DNA of 46,022 nucleotides, taken from the IMG/VR virus record IMGVR_UViG_3300031566_000081, positions 1 through 46,022 of that record, one strand, 5' to 3'. Source of the stretch: a virus. The position numbers and the translations under genes are program-made. Of the stretch, positions 6,278 through 12,144 are shown piece by piece. Below the pieces are notes generated by a model. That model saw only the letters and a program-made list of their open reading frames with translations, was not told the origin of the DNA and did no database searches. Each line of letters starts with the position of its first letter. Position 1 is the first letter of the stretch.

Positions 6278-7102
6278 ATGGCAAGACCAATTAAAGAAGG
6301 TTTAGATTATTTCGCTTTTGATATTGATTTTTTCCATGACCAGAAAATAGAATTTGTATCTGCTAAATATGGCATTGAGGGTGAAATAATCGCTATTAAA
6401 TTATTATGTAAAATCTATCGGAATGGGTATTACTTGAATTGGGGCGATGATGAATGTTTGTTATTTTCAAAAAAAGTTGGCGAAAATATTTCCTTCGAAC
6501 TGGTCAAAAACGTTATTGATGAACTCTTAAAAAGAGACTTTTTCAATCAAGATTTATATAAAAAATTTAGCATACTTACCTCAAAAGGTATTCAAAAAAG
6601 ATATTTTGAGGCGATAAAAAGAAGAAAAGATTTTGCCTTTTATAATGAATATTGCCTACTGAATGGAGTTAATGTATACAATAACCCCGTTAATGTAGAC
6701 ATTAACTCTCAAAATGTATACATTAATTCACAAAGTAAAGTAAAGGAAAGTAAAGTAAAGGAAAGTAAAGATAAAGAGAGAGAGAGGCAAGCCTCTGACA
6801 TTAATGAATTAACAAAGGCGAATGATCCGTTAGAATTTGATTTCAAGGATAAGTGCTGGTATGGACTTGATGATTGGCGTATAAAAATATTCTCCGGTAG
6901 ATATCCCAATCTTAACATTAATTACTTATTACAGGATATATATAAGACAAAGTTTTTAAGCGATCCACTTAGATATCAAAAAGAGATTGCTATTGCCGGA
7001 GGCGTAGAGAAGTTGGTTTGGATGTGGTTAGGGCAGGATGAGAGATTCCGTAAACGAAAAGAGGCAATTAATGATATTCCGATTAAGGCGAAGGGAGGTT
7101 AA
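6278..7102 (+). CDS. Phage replication initiator (Lin1244/Lin1753-like N-terminal domain), 274 aa
   Basis: The first 120 residues match my recall of the DUF4373 / Lin1244-Lin1753 N-terminal domain of phage replication organisers: DYFAFDIDFFHDQKIEF, KYGIEGEIIAIKLLCKIYRNGYYL, an ILTSKGIQKRYFEAIKRRK stretch. Residues about 128-160 are low complexity (NVYNNPVNVDINSQNVYINSQ, then KVKESKVKES) and their DNA forms regularly spaced repeats, as in lambda O where the origin lies inside the initiator gene. The C-terminal part (WYGLDDWRIKIFSGRYPNLN) is probably the host-helicase-recruiting portion. No phage helicase or polymerase is present, so it presumably recruits host machinery. The ribosome binding site is AGTGGAGGTATAA. 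Confidence 0.75.
   Translation: MARPIKEGLDYFAFDIDFFHDQKIEFVSAKYGIEGEIIAIKLLCKIYRNGYYLNWGDDECLLFSKKVGENISFELVKNVIDELLKRDFFNQDLYKKFSILTSKGIQKRYFEAIKRRKDFAFYNEYCLLNGVNVYNNPVNVDINSQNVYINSQSKVKESKVKESKDKERERQASDINELTKANDPLEFDFKDKCWYGLDDWRIKIFSGRYPNLNINYLLQDIYKTKFLSDPLRYQKEIAIAGGVEKLVWMWLGQDERFRKRKEAINDIPIKAKGG
6671..6721 (+). repeat. Three 21-bp-spaced iterons in the replication gene; candidate origin
   Basis: AATGTATAC (6671), AATGTAGAC (6692) and AATGTATAC (6713) are spaced exactly 21 bp, two helical turns. Two copies contain the palindrome GTATAC. They are followed at 6734-6780 by A+G-rich direct repeats of AAAGTAAAG/AAAGGAAAG with few GC pairs on either side, a possible unwinding element. The position inside an initiator gene is the lambda-type origin arrangement. 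Confidence 0.6.
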
Positions 7103-7103
7103 T

Positions 7104-7274
7104 ATGAAAACAACCGAAATATCCGTCTATTGTTGGCACTGCGGTAAACGATTCTATATCGAGATTAAAAATGTTTATGCAGGTCATTTGTTTTGCAGTG
7201 ATGAATGTAGGATAAATAATTTTAAAGAGGAAATAAAATTAGAGAGAAGGCGAAAGGAGGGTAAGAATGAGTAA
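7104..7274 (+). CDS. Zinc-ribbon mini-protein (FCSDEC type), 56 aa
   Basis: Start at ATG 7104 after AGGGAGGTTAAT. The protein is almost only a treble-clef-like ribbon: YCWHCGKRFYI, then LFCSDECRINNF, resembling TRASH/MYM-like zinc fingers, with a basic helix after it (KLERRRKEGK). It overlaps the next gene by eight bases. Probably an adaptor-like DNA or protein binder; function unknown. Confidence 0.7.
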   Translation: MKTTEISVYCWHCGKRFYIEIKNVYAGHLFCSDECRINNFKEEIKLERRRKEGKNE

Positions 7275-7473
7275 TATTAGTATTCATAAAACAGATAAAT
7301 GGTGTGGAATTGGTTTTAAAAAATATAAGGTGACAGACAAAATTAGTTTTGGTTTAATTTTTGATTGGGTATTTCGTTTAGGGTATATAAGGGTTTGGAA
7401 ATTTCATAAACACAAAGAAGGAGATATAGAAAGACACCGTGAAGGGAGAAAAGGAGGTGAAAAAAGTGAATAG
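7267..7473 (+). CDS. Hypothetical basic protein, 68 aa
   Basis: Starts in the end of the zinc-ribbon gene behind AAAGGAGGGTAAG. Aromatic and basic throughout (FGLIFDWVFRLGYIRVWKFHKHKEGD), with a very basic tail. It could associate weakly with membrane or nucleic acid. No family recognised. Confidence 0.55.
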   Translation: MSNISIHKTDKWCGIGFKKYKVTDKISFGLIFDWVFRLGYIRVWKFHKHKEGDIERHREGRKGGEKSE

Positions 7474-7900
7474 ACCATATTTTGAAACGGAAGTGGTGAA
7501 AGTGAAAAAAGAAAATAATAAATGTAAACATTTAAATGCACCCTGTATACATACTTATATTTATAATGGAGTAATTCGGTGTCCTCAATGTGGAAAAATA
7601 TTAACCCCAGAATGGTTAAAAAAAAGAATAATAATACCTCTTTTGGTTAAAGAGAAGGGCAACTGGGTCAACGGTGAGAACCTTGATAAGATAAAGTTTC
7701 CTGTACCTTGTAGTTATACACATGGAACTAAAAAAATGGGGATGTTATTGAAATTAGGCGATTCTTTTTACATTATTAATATAGATGGTCAAGGGAATTA
7801 CACTAAATACTTTTTGTCTTATGATTTAAAACATTTAATAGAAGATTTTGACATCCACATCCTAAAAGGCAAAATAATAATATTTGAGGAGGAAAAATAA
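7466..7900 (+). CDS. Hypothetical protein with zinc knuckles, 144 aa
   Basis: I choose GTG 7466, preceded by the strong AAGGAGGTGAAAAAA. The N-terminal third holds CKHLNAPC and RCPQCGKIL, a four-Cys zinc ribbon that also contains HLNAPCIH. The rest is beta-rich (FYIINIDGQGNYTKYFLSYD) and ends in an acidic tail. No known family assigned. Its eight-base overlap with the upstream gene indicates the same transcript. Confidence 0.65.
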   Translation: MNRPYFETEVVKVKKENNKCKHLNAPCIHTYIYNGVIRCPQCGKILTPEWLKKRIIIPLLVKEKGNWVNGENLDKIKFPVPCSYTHGTKKMGMLLKLGDSFYIINIDGQGNYTKYFLSYDLKHLIEDFDIHILKGKIIIFEEEK

Positions 7901-7901
7901 A

Positions 7902-8063
7902 ATGACTAACCTATACCGCGTCAAACGTATGCTTATCATCATATTAATCTTAATGGTGATAATCAGTTTCGTAGGCGTAATCAACCTCACCAGTCGAGTT
8001 GAGGAACTAATTAAGGCGCAGGATATATTAATTGAGTATATGGGAGGGAGAAGATGGAAATAG
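7902..8063 (+). CDS. Small membrane protein, 53 aa
   Basis: One N-terminal membrane helix (RMLIIILILMVIISFVGVINL) with a basic start and an amphipathic C-terminal helix (RVEELIKAQDILIEYM): a type II membrane peptide. Its leader, AGGAGGAAAAAT at 7887-7898, is perfectly complementary over 12 bases to the single-stranded region of the candidate sRNA at 41257-41268, so it is the best predicted target. Confidence 0.6.
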   Translation: MTNLYRVKRMLIIILILMVIISFVGVINLTSRVEELIKAQDILIEYMGGRRWK

Positions 8064-8209
8064 AAGAATTAAAAGATATTAAAGCAATGTTGTATAGATA
8101 TAAAAAGAGTAGATTACAAGCACTACTTAACAACTGCGTAGATGATGACGAGGCAATACTATATAAGAGGGAGGTTGAGGGATTAGAGGAGGTAAATACT
8201 AATGGCTAA
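8054..8209 (+). CDS. Hypothetical coiled-coil peptide, 51 aa
   Basis: ATG 8054 follows GGGAGGGAGAAG and overlaps the end of the membrane-protein gene. The product is helical with heptad-like spacing (EELKDIKAMLYRYKKSRLQALLNN) and an acidic second half. The stop overlaps the next start. Supported mainly by the ribosome binding site and the overlaps. Confidence 0.55.
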   Translation: MEIEELKDIKAMLYRYKKSRLQALLNNCVDDDEAILYKREVEGLEEVNTNG

Positions 8210-8390
8210 CTATATTTATGAATGCCCCGTCTGCAATAATCTGATGAAGTTAACGGTAGACCCGCAGTCCTGTCCGTTTCAGCGGTCTTTAGTCGGGCAG
8301 TGTGAGAAGTGTAATAATAAAGTGGAGATGTTAGAGGATAGTTATGGGGATTGGCTAGAAGAGAAGGAGGCGAAAAGCGATGGAAGTTAA
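8202..8390 (+). CDS. Zinc-ribbon mini-protein, 62 aa
   Basis: Carries YECPVCNNLM and GQCEKCNNKV, two CxxC knuckles 26 residues apart, a standard zinc ribbon with the N-terminal FmdB-like opening 'YxYxCPxC'. The C-terminus is acidic. AGAGGAGGTAAATACT precedes the ATG. Function unknown; one of at least seven such small ribbons in this phage. Confidence 0.7.
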   Translation: MANYIYECPVCNNLMKLTVDPQSCPFQRSLVGQCEKCNNKVEMLEDSYGDWLEEKEAKSDGS

Positions 8391-8679
8391 AAAAGTTTAT
8401 ATAGATGGTAATCAATATGTATATAGTTCCAACCCTACCAAAAAACTAAATAGGCGATGGCAGGTAGTGGATAATTTTAATATCAAAAGGGAGGTGAAAA
8501 AAGTGAAAGTTAAGGAAGCGATTGAAAAATCTTTATTAGTTGATATTGTTAAACAAATTGATAAGTGTTTTAAGGATTATGTAAGGCAACATTTAGATAG
8601 GGATATACCATGTAATCTTGATATGTTATCAAATTCCATTGTATCGAATATAGAAAAAATATTTGAAGAGGCGGGATAA
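8380..8679 (+). CDS. Hypothetical protein, 99 aa, with possible internal start
   Basis: ATG 8380 follows GAAGGAGGCGAAAAG. A second excellent ribosome binding site, AAAGGGAGGTGAAAAAA, lies before an in-frame GTG at 8503. A 58-residue C-terminal product (MKVKEAIEKSLLVDIVKQ...) may therefore be made as well as, or instead of, the full protein. The C-terminal half is helical. No family recognised. Confidence 0.55.
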   Translation: MEVKKVYIDGNQYVYSSNPTKKLNRRWQVVDNFNIKREVKKVKVKEAIEKSLLVDIVKQIDKCFKDYVRQHLDRDIPCNLDMLSNSIVSNIEKIFEEAG

Positions 8680-8689
8680 TAGGAGACCA

Positions 8690-9010
8690 ATGATAAAAGT
8701 TAAAGCCAAAGTGCTGAAATATATGATGAGCGAAAATGAGATTAAGAAGCAAGTAAAAGATTACCTAAATGCTACCGGTTGGTTTAACTTCCATATCCTG
8801 CAAGGCATAGGGGCTTATAAGGGCACACCTGACCGTATAGCAGCCAAAAATGGGAAGGTGCTATTTATCGAAGTGAAGAAATTGGGAGGTAAACAGAGCG
8901 ATTATCAGAAGCATTTTCAGGAATACGTTGAGGGTGCAGGCGGGAGTTATATATTAGTTAAGTGTTTAGAAGATTTAATTAAGGCAATAGATGAGTTAGA
9001 AGGGAGGTGA
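8690..9010 (+). CDS. VRR-NUC domain nuclease, 106 aa
   Basis: A minimal VRR-NUC (PD-(D/E)XK) nuclease. SENEIKKQVKDYL is followed by the GAYKGTPDRIAAKNGKVLFIEVKKLGG core, where the Asp of GTPD and the E and K of IEVK are the catalytic residues; a conserved Gln (KQSDYQ) and a VKCLEDL strand-helix end follow. Phage members are about 90-110 residues, so this one is complete. They may resolve branched DNA before packaging. I start at ATG 8690 behind TAGGAGACCA; an ATG at 8723 is an alternative. Confidence 0.85.
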   Translation: MIKVKAKVLKYMMSENEIKKQVKDYLNATGWFNFHILQGIGAYKGTPDRIAAKNGKVLFIEVKKLGGKQSDYQKHFQEYVEGAGGSYILVKCLEDLIKAIDELEGR

Positions 9011-9013
9011 AAA

Positions 9014-9340
9014 ATGTTTAATAAGAAAAGAATTGAAGAACTTGAAAAGGTAGTAGGTTACTTACGTGGTAGGGTAGTAACTTTAGAACATAGTAGAGAT
9101 AGAATTGATGAGCAAGGACATATAATTGTCAAGTATGGAGAAAATTGGGATATTGGATTCGGGAATACATGTTATATGGTCGGGGAAAAAAGAGTTTGTG
9201 TTAAAGATATTTTAGAAAAACTATTAAAAGAATTAGGATATGAAATAAAACATGAATATCAATCAGAATCATATACATTGAAAAAGATATTTGAAATACC
9301 AGAAAGAAAAATAAAGAAAAAAAAGAAAGAAGGGAGATGA
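9014..9340 (+). CDS. Hypothetical protein with N-terminal coiled coil, 108 aa
   Basis: AGGGAGGTGAAAA precedes the ATG. Residues 4-28 look like a short coiled coil (KKRIEELEKVVGYLRGRVVTLEH). A middle part with beta character follows (YGENWDIGFGNTCYMVG), then a helix, then a strongly basic tail (KIKKKKKEGR). The basic tail could bind nucleic acid. No family recognised. Confidence 0.6.
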   Translation: MFNKKRIEELEKVVGYLRGRVVTLEHSRDRIDEQGHIIVKYGENWDIGFGNTCYMVGEKRVCVKDILEKLLKELGYEIKHEYQSESYTLKKIFEIPERKIKKKKKEGR

Positions 9341-9410
9341 TATCTTTGAGCCATTGGAATTTAAGTTTTGGATTTAGCTAATAAAATTTTAATTTAAGGG
9401 GGTAACTATT

Positions 9411-9611
9411 ATGGTAACTCTAAACATACCTTTAAGGACTGCACGGAATTTACTCGATTATGCGAATGAATTTATAGACAATAGTTGCAATCAGGAATTT
9501 ATAAGAGAGGCAATACAAGATAAAATGAGAATTAAGCGGGCAATAGGCAGGGCAGAGGGGATACCGAGATGTATGCTGACTGATTTTAGGTTAAAAGATA
9601 TGGTGAAATAA
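9411..9611 (+). CDS. Hypothetical protein, 66 aa; last early gene
   Basis: Begins MVTLNIPLRTARNLLDYANEF behind AAGGGGGTAACTATT. Helical and mildly basic, with an REAIQDKMRIKRAIGRAEG stretch; no family recognised. It ends 15 bases before a stem-loop and 92 bases before the late promoter, marking the boundary between early and late units. Confidence 0.6.
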   Translation: MVTLNIPLRTARNLLDYANEFIDNSCNQEFIREAIQDKMRIKRAIGRAEGIPRCMLTDFRLKDMVK

Positions 9612-9626
9612 TGAAAAATAAAAAAA

Positions 9627-9664
9627 GCAGGGGGTAAGCTGAAATAATATGGTTTGCCCCTTGC
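9627..9664 (-). terminator. Stem-loop between early and late regions; T-run on the minus strand
   Basis: GCAGGGGGTAAGC and GTTTGCCCCTTGC form a 13-bp stem with a few G-T pairs. The T-run that makes an intrinsic terminator is on the minus strand (complement of the A-run at 9613-9626), so as written it would stop antisense transcription. On the plus strand it is followed by AAAAAGGAGG and may only attenuate. Confidence 0.45.
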
Positions 9665-9702
9665 AAAAAGGAGGAAAAATAATTACATCTATACTCGGAC
9701 AC

Positions 9703-9730
9703 TTGACAAGTTTTTCGCTATAATTAAAAT
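9703..9730 (+). promoter_or_regulatory. Sigma70-type promoter for the late regulator
   Basis: A perfect TTGACA at 9703-9708 and TAAAAT at 9725-9730 with a 16-base spacer. A second possible -10, TATAAT, lies at 9719-9724 but would be too close to the -35. The ATG of the regulator gene starts 12 bases after the -10, behind GAGGGG. One of only two near-consensus promoters I can see. Confidence 0.75.
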
Positions 9731-9742
9731 AGAGGGGTATAG

Positions 9743-10057
9743 ATGACAAGAAATAAGATTGTGATAGAAAACTACGGCATAATCCCGCCAGAAAACTCCA
9801 TACCATTTTGGGAAGACAATAATACTTTTGATGAGGATAAAGTTGTCTTTAAAGTTGACTTCCAAACGAGCCTACAGAAACTAACCCCAACCGAAAGAGA
9901 AATTCTTAAGTATTATAGCGATGGTTATTCAATACGAGAGATAGAAGAAATAATTAACCTACCACGAGCCACAGTTCAGGATATAAAAGACAGAGCAATT
10001 AAGAAATTAAAGGAAATGATGAATGGAGAAGATAGTATTCATAGCCTCTTTGCCTGA
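9743..10057 (+). CDS. Sigma-region-4/LuxR-like late transcription regulator, 104 aa
   Basis: Residues about 45-92 are a helix-turn-helix of the sigma70 region 4 / LuxR type: LTPTEREILKYYSDGYSIREIEEIINLPRATVQDIKDRAIKKLKEM. It has the 'LTxxEREILxxxxxGxSxxEIAxxLxxxxxTVxxxxxRAxxKL' pattern. About 45 non-conserved residues precede it. Its own consensus promoter, and its position just ahead of terminase, suggest it activates the late operon like ArpU-type regulators. It could alternatively act in DNA recognition for packaging. Its end overlaps the next gene. Confidence 0.75.
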   Translation: MTRNKIVIENYGIIPPENSIPFWEDNNTFDEDKVVFKVDFQTSLQKLTPTEREILKYYSDGYSIREIEEIINLPRATVQDIKDRAIKKLKEMMNGEDSIHSLFA

Positions 10058-10223
10058 TATGCAGTCCGCAATTATGCTTCACGGTGGCGGAGATGGTGCA
10101 AGAATGAAATTAGATATCCCTGCAAGTGAGAGCGATAAGTACGGGTTACTCCAGACTAAACTTGCGAAGAAAAGTTTTAAGGTAACTATTGAATATGAGG
10201 AAAAGAGCGAGAGTGATTGGTAA
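10023..10223 (+). CDS. Hypothetical protein, 66 aa
   Basis: Starts inside the end of the regulator gene behind AAAGGAAATGATG. Begins MEKIVFIASLPDMQSAIMLHGGGDGARMKLDIPASE and ends acidic; it has the beta-rich look of small phage proteins that accompany terminase. No named family. The next gene starts with no gap. Confidence 0.6.
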   Translation: MEKIVFIASLPDMQSAIMLHGGGDGARMKLDIPASESDKYGLLQTKLAKKSFKVTIEYEEKSESDW

Positions 10224-10562
10224 ATGGAAGATGTCAACAAAATAAGAGAAAATAAGAACTTTACACGAGACCCGATAACAGGGCAAAGCAGGATTGCAAA
10301 AGGTTCTACTATAGGCCGTATGAAGAAAAAAGGTTTTACTCTTACCGACTTGAATAAACTTGTTAGAGTGTATGAGGAAACCCACGATAAGCCTATTTTG
10401 AAACACTATGTAGACCAATTATTTAAAGATAACCGACTACTTGAAAAGTATATAGATAAAAATGTGCCGACCAAGACCATTAATGAACTTACCGGTGCAG
10501 ACGGATCACCGCTGACCATTACGCTAATAAAAGTAATTTACGAGGCTGAAGGGGATAAATGA
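10224..10562 (+). CDS. terS: Putative terminase small subunit, 112 aa
   Basis: Lies immediately upstream of the terminase large subunit, overlapping it by four bases. A basic N-terminal part (TRDPITGQSRIAKGSTIGRMKKKGFTLTDLNKLV) could bind DNA; a helical centre follows, then a C-terminal segment NVPTKTINELTGADGSPLTITLI. Similar endings occur in small terminase-like proteins of podoviruses, where they contact TerL. Assignment rests mainly on position and this tail, since small terminases are poorly conserved. Confidence 0.65.
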   Translation: MEDVNKIRENKNFTRDPITGQSRIAKGSTIGRMKKKGFTLTDLNKLVRVYEETHDKPILKHYVDQLFKDNRLLEKYIDKNVPTKTINELTGADGSPLTITLIKVIYEAEGDK

Positions 10563-11950
10563 ACCTTGAAATAAACGTTCCACATAATTATAAGCCTTAT
10601 AATTGGGAGATACCCATAATAAAGGCATTCCAACAAAAATTAGAAGTATGGGCGACCATACATAGGAGAGGTGGCAAGGATTTACTTTCGCTTTGTGAGG
10701 TTTTATTACCCGAAGCATTCGAACGTCCGGGAACATACCAATATATTTGGCCAACATTAAAACAAGGGCGTGATAGTTTTTGGGAGGGGAAAGACGAAGA
10801 TGGGCGAGATATTCTTGATTATTACATTCCAAGGGAAATGATTATAAAGGCAGATAATCAAGATATGAAATTGTTCCTTTATGCAGTAGGTGGCACATCA
10901 CAGATACAAGTATTTGGTACCAATGGCGGGCAATATGAAGCCTTACGAGGCAAACCCTCTAATGGTGCAGTATTAACTGAAGAAGCATATCAAGACCCGA
11001 GAGCAAGTGAAGTAATTTCACCTATGTTAGCCAAGACGGGCGGCTTTAAATTTCATAACAGCACACCGAACGGAAGTAATCATTATAAGACAGGCTTCTT
11101 TAATGCAAAACAGAGGTCTCAAGGAGAAAACCCGACTTGTTATACAATTCTGGCAACCGTTGAAGATACCTACGGACATGATGGCAAGAGATTAATTACA
11201 GAAGAAGCAATACAAAAAGAAAGAGATGCTGGCAAGACAGAGGATTTTATCAATCAGGAATATTACTGCTCTTTTAATCAAGGGATAGAAGGAACTTATT
11301 TAGGGAAACAACTTCAAATTGCCAGCAATGAAGGAAGGATCGGGAGTTTTCAATGTGATGAGACTTTTCCCGTTTATACGGCGTGGGATTTAGGCGTTGG
11401 CGATTTCATGGCAATCGTATTTTATCAGTTAATTGGTAATAAAGTCGTTATTATTGATTATCATGAGGCTACAGGATATTCCTTTGTCTACTATGCCAAG
11501 ATAATGAAGGAAAAAGATTATTATTATAGCAGTCATTATGCACCCTTTGACATCAAAAATAGAGAAATGGGAGCTGGGAGTAATAAAGAATTAAGAGCCT
11601 TATCGAGATTAGAAAAGGCAGAAGAAGTAGGAATTACCTTTGAGCCTGTACCTAAAGCAAGCTTTGAGAATAGTGTAGACAATGCCAGAGCAATAATGAG
11701 CCGATGTTATTTTAATAATGATAACAAAGACGTTAGGAAACTAATTACTCATCTGGAACAATGGGGGAGAACTTGGAATGACCAGACCCAAGAGTATACT
11801 GATTGGGAAGCAAAAAATGTTCATAAGCACGCAGGGGCATCCTTCCGTTATATGGCTACCATAGTTACAGAGGAAACACACACGGCTGATTATGATGACG
11901 CTTATGATGACGATTACAAAGCGAAATGCTCTAAATATGTAGGATTATAA
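10559..11950 (+). CDS. terL: Terminase large subunit (ATPase/nuclease), 463 aa
   Basis: The DNA-packaging motor. A variant Walker A, HRRGGKDLLSL, lies at residues 35-45, with the RRxGK order of phage terminases. Walker B is GAVLTEEAY at about 136-144. A coupling motif, FHNSTPNG, lies near 165-172, and the RNase H-like nuclease domain opens at TAWDLGVGDFMAIVF with Asp277 and Asp282 as likely metal ligands. The length of 463 residues is usual for podovirus-type large terminases. The ATG overlaps the small subunit's stop, so the two are coupled. The C-terminus is acidic (DYDDAYDDDYK), which in other terminases contacts the portal. Confidence 0.93.
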   Translation: MNLEINVPHNYKPYNWEIPIIKAFQQKLEVWATIHRRGGKDLLSLCEVLLPEAFERPGTYQYIWPTLKQGRDSFWEGKDEDGRDILDYYIPREMIIKADNQDMKLFLYAVGGTSQIQVFGTNGGQYEALRGKPSNGAVLTEEAYQDPRASEVISPMLAKTGGFKFHNSTPNGSNHYKTGFFNAKQRSQGENPTCYTILATVEDTYGHDGKRLITEEAIQKERDAGKTEDFINQEYYCSFNQGIEGTYLGKQLQIASNEGRIGSFQCDETFPVYTAWDLGVGDFMAIVFYQLIGNKVVIIDYHEATGYSFVYYAKIMKEKDYYYSSHYAPFDIKNREMGAGSNKELRALSRLEKAEEVGITFEPVPKASFENSVDNARAIMSRCYFNNDNKDVRKLITHLEQWGRTWNDQTQEYTDWEAKNVHKHAGASFRYMATIVTEETHTADYDDAYDDDYKAKCSKYVGL

Positions 11951-11964
11951 GAAAGGGGGAAACG

Positions 11965-12108
11965 ATGAAAATATATATTATGACGTTTTTAATAATACAA
12001 ATAGGTATTTGGATGGCAGGCAATATATTTAAAATGAAAAATAAGTTAGTGCCAGAAATGATTTTGATACTAACTTTTATATTAGCAGAAATAGCTTATA
12101 AGTTATAA
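11965..12108 (+). CDS. Small two-helix membrane protein, 47 aa
   Basis: ATG 11965 follows AAAGGGGGAAACG. Two hydrophobic helices (MTFLIIQIGIWMAGNIF and MILILTFILAEIAYKL) are separated by a short KMKNKLVPE loop, a holin-like hairpin. It sits between terminase and portal, an odd place for a lysis protein; it could be a superinfection or membrane-anchoring factor. No family recognised. Confidence 0.6.
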   Translation: MKIYIMTFLIIQIGIWMAGNIFKMKNKLVPEMILILTFILAEIAYKL

Positions 12109-12144
12109 AAGTCTTATTCACGGGGGTGAAAGAGATGGTAAACA

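Noticed and set aside
9743-10057. Full sigma factor
   Set aside because: Only a region-4-like HTH is present in 104 residues; no region 2 motif.
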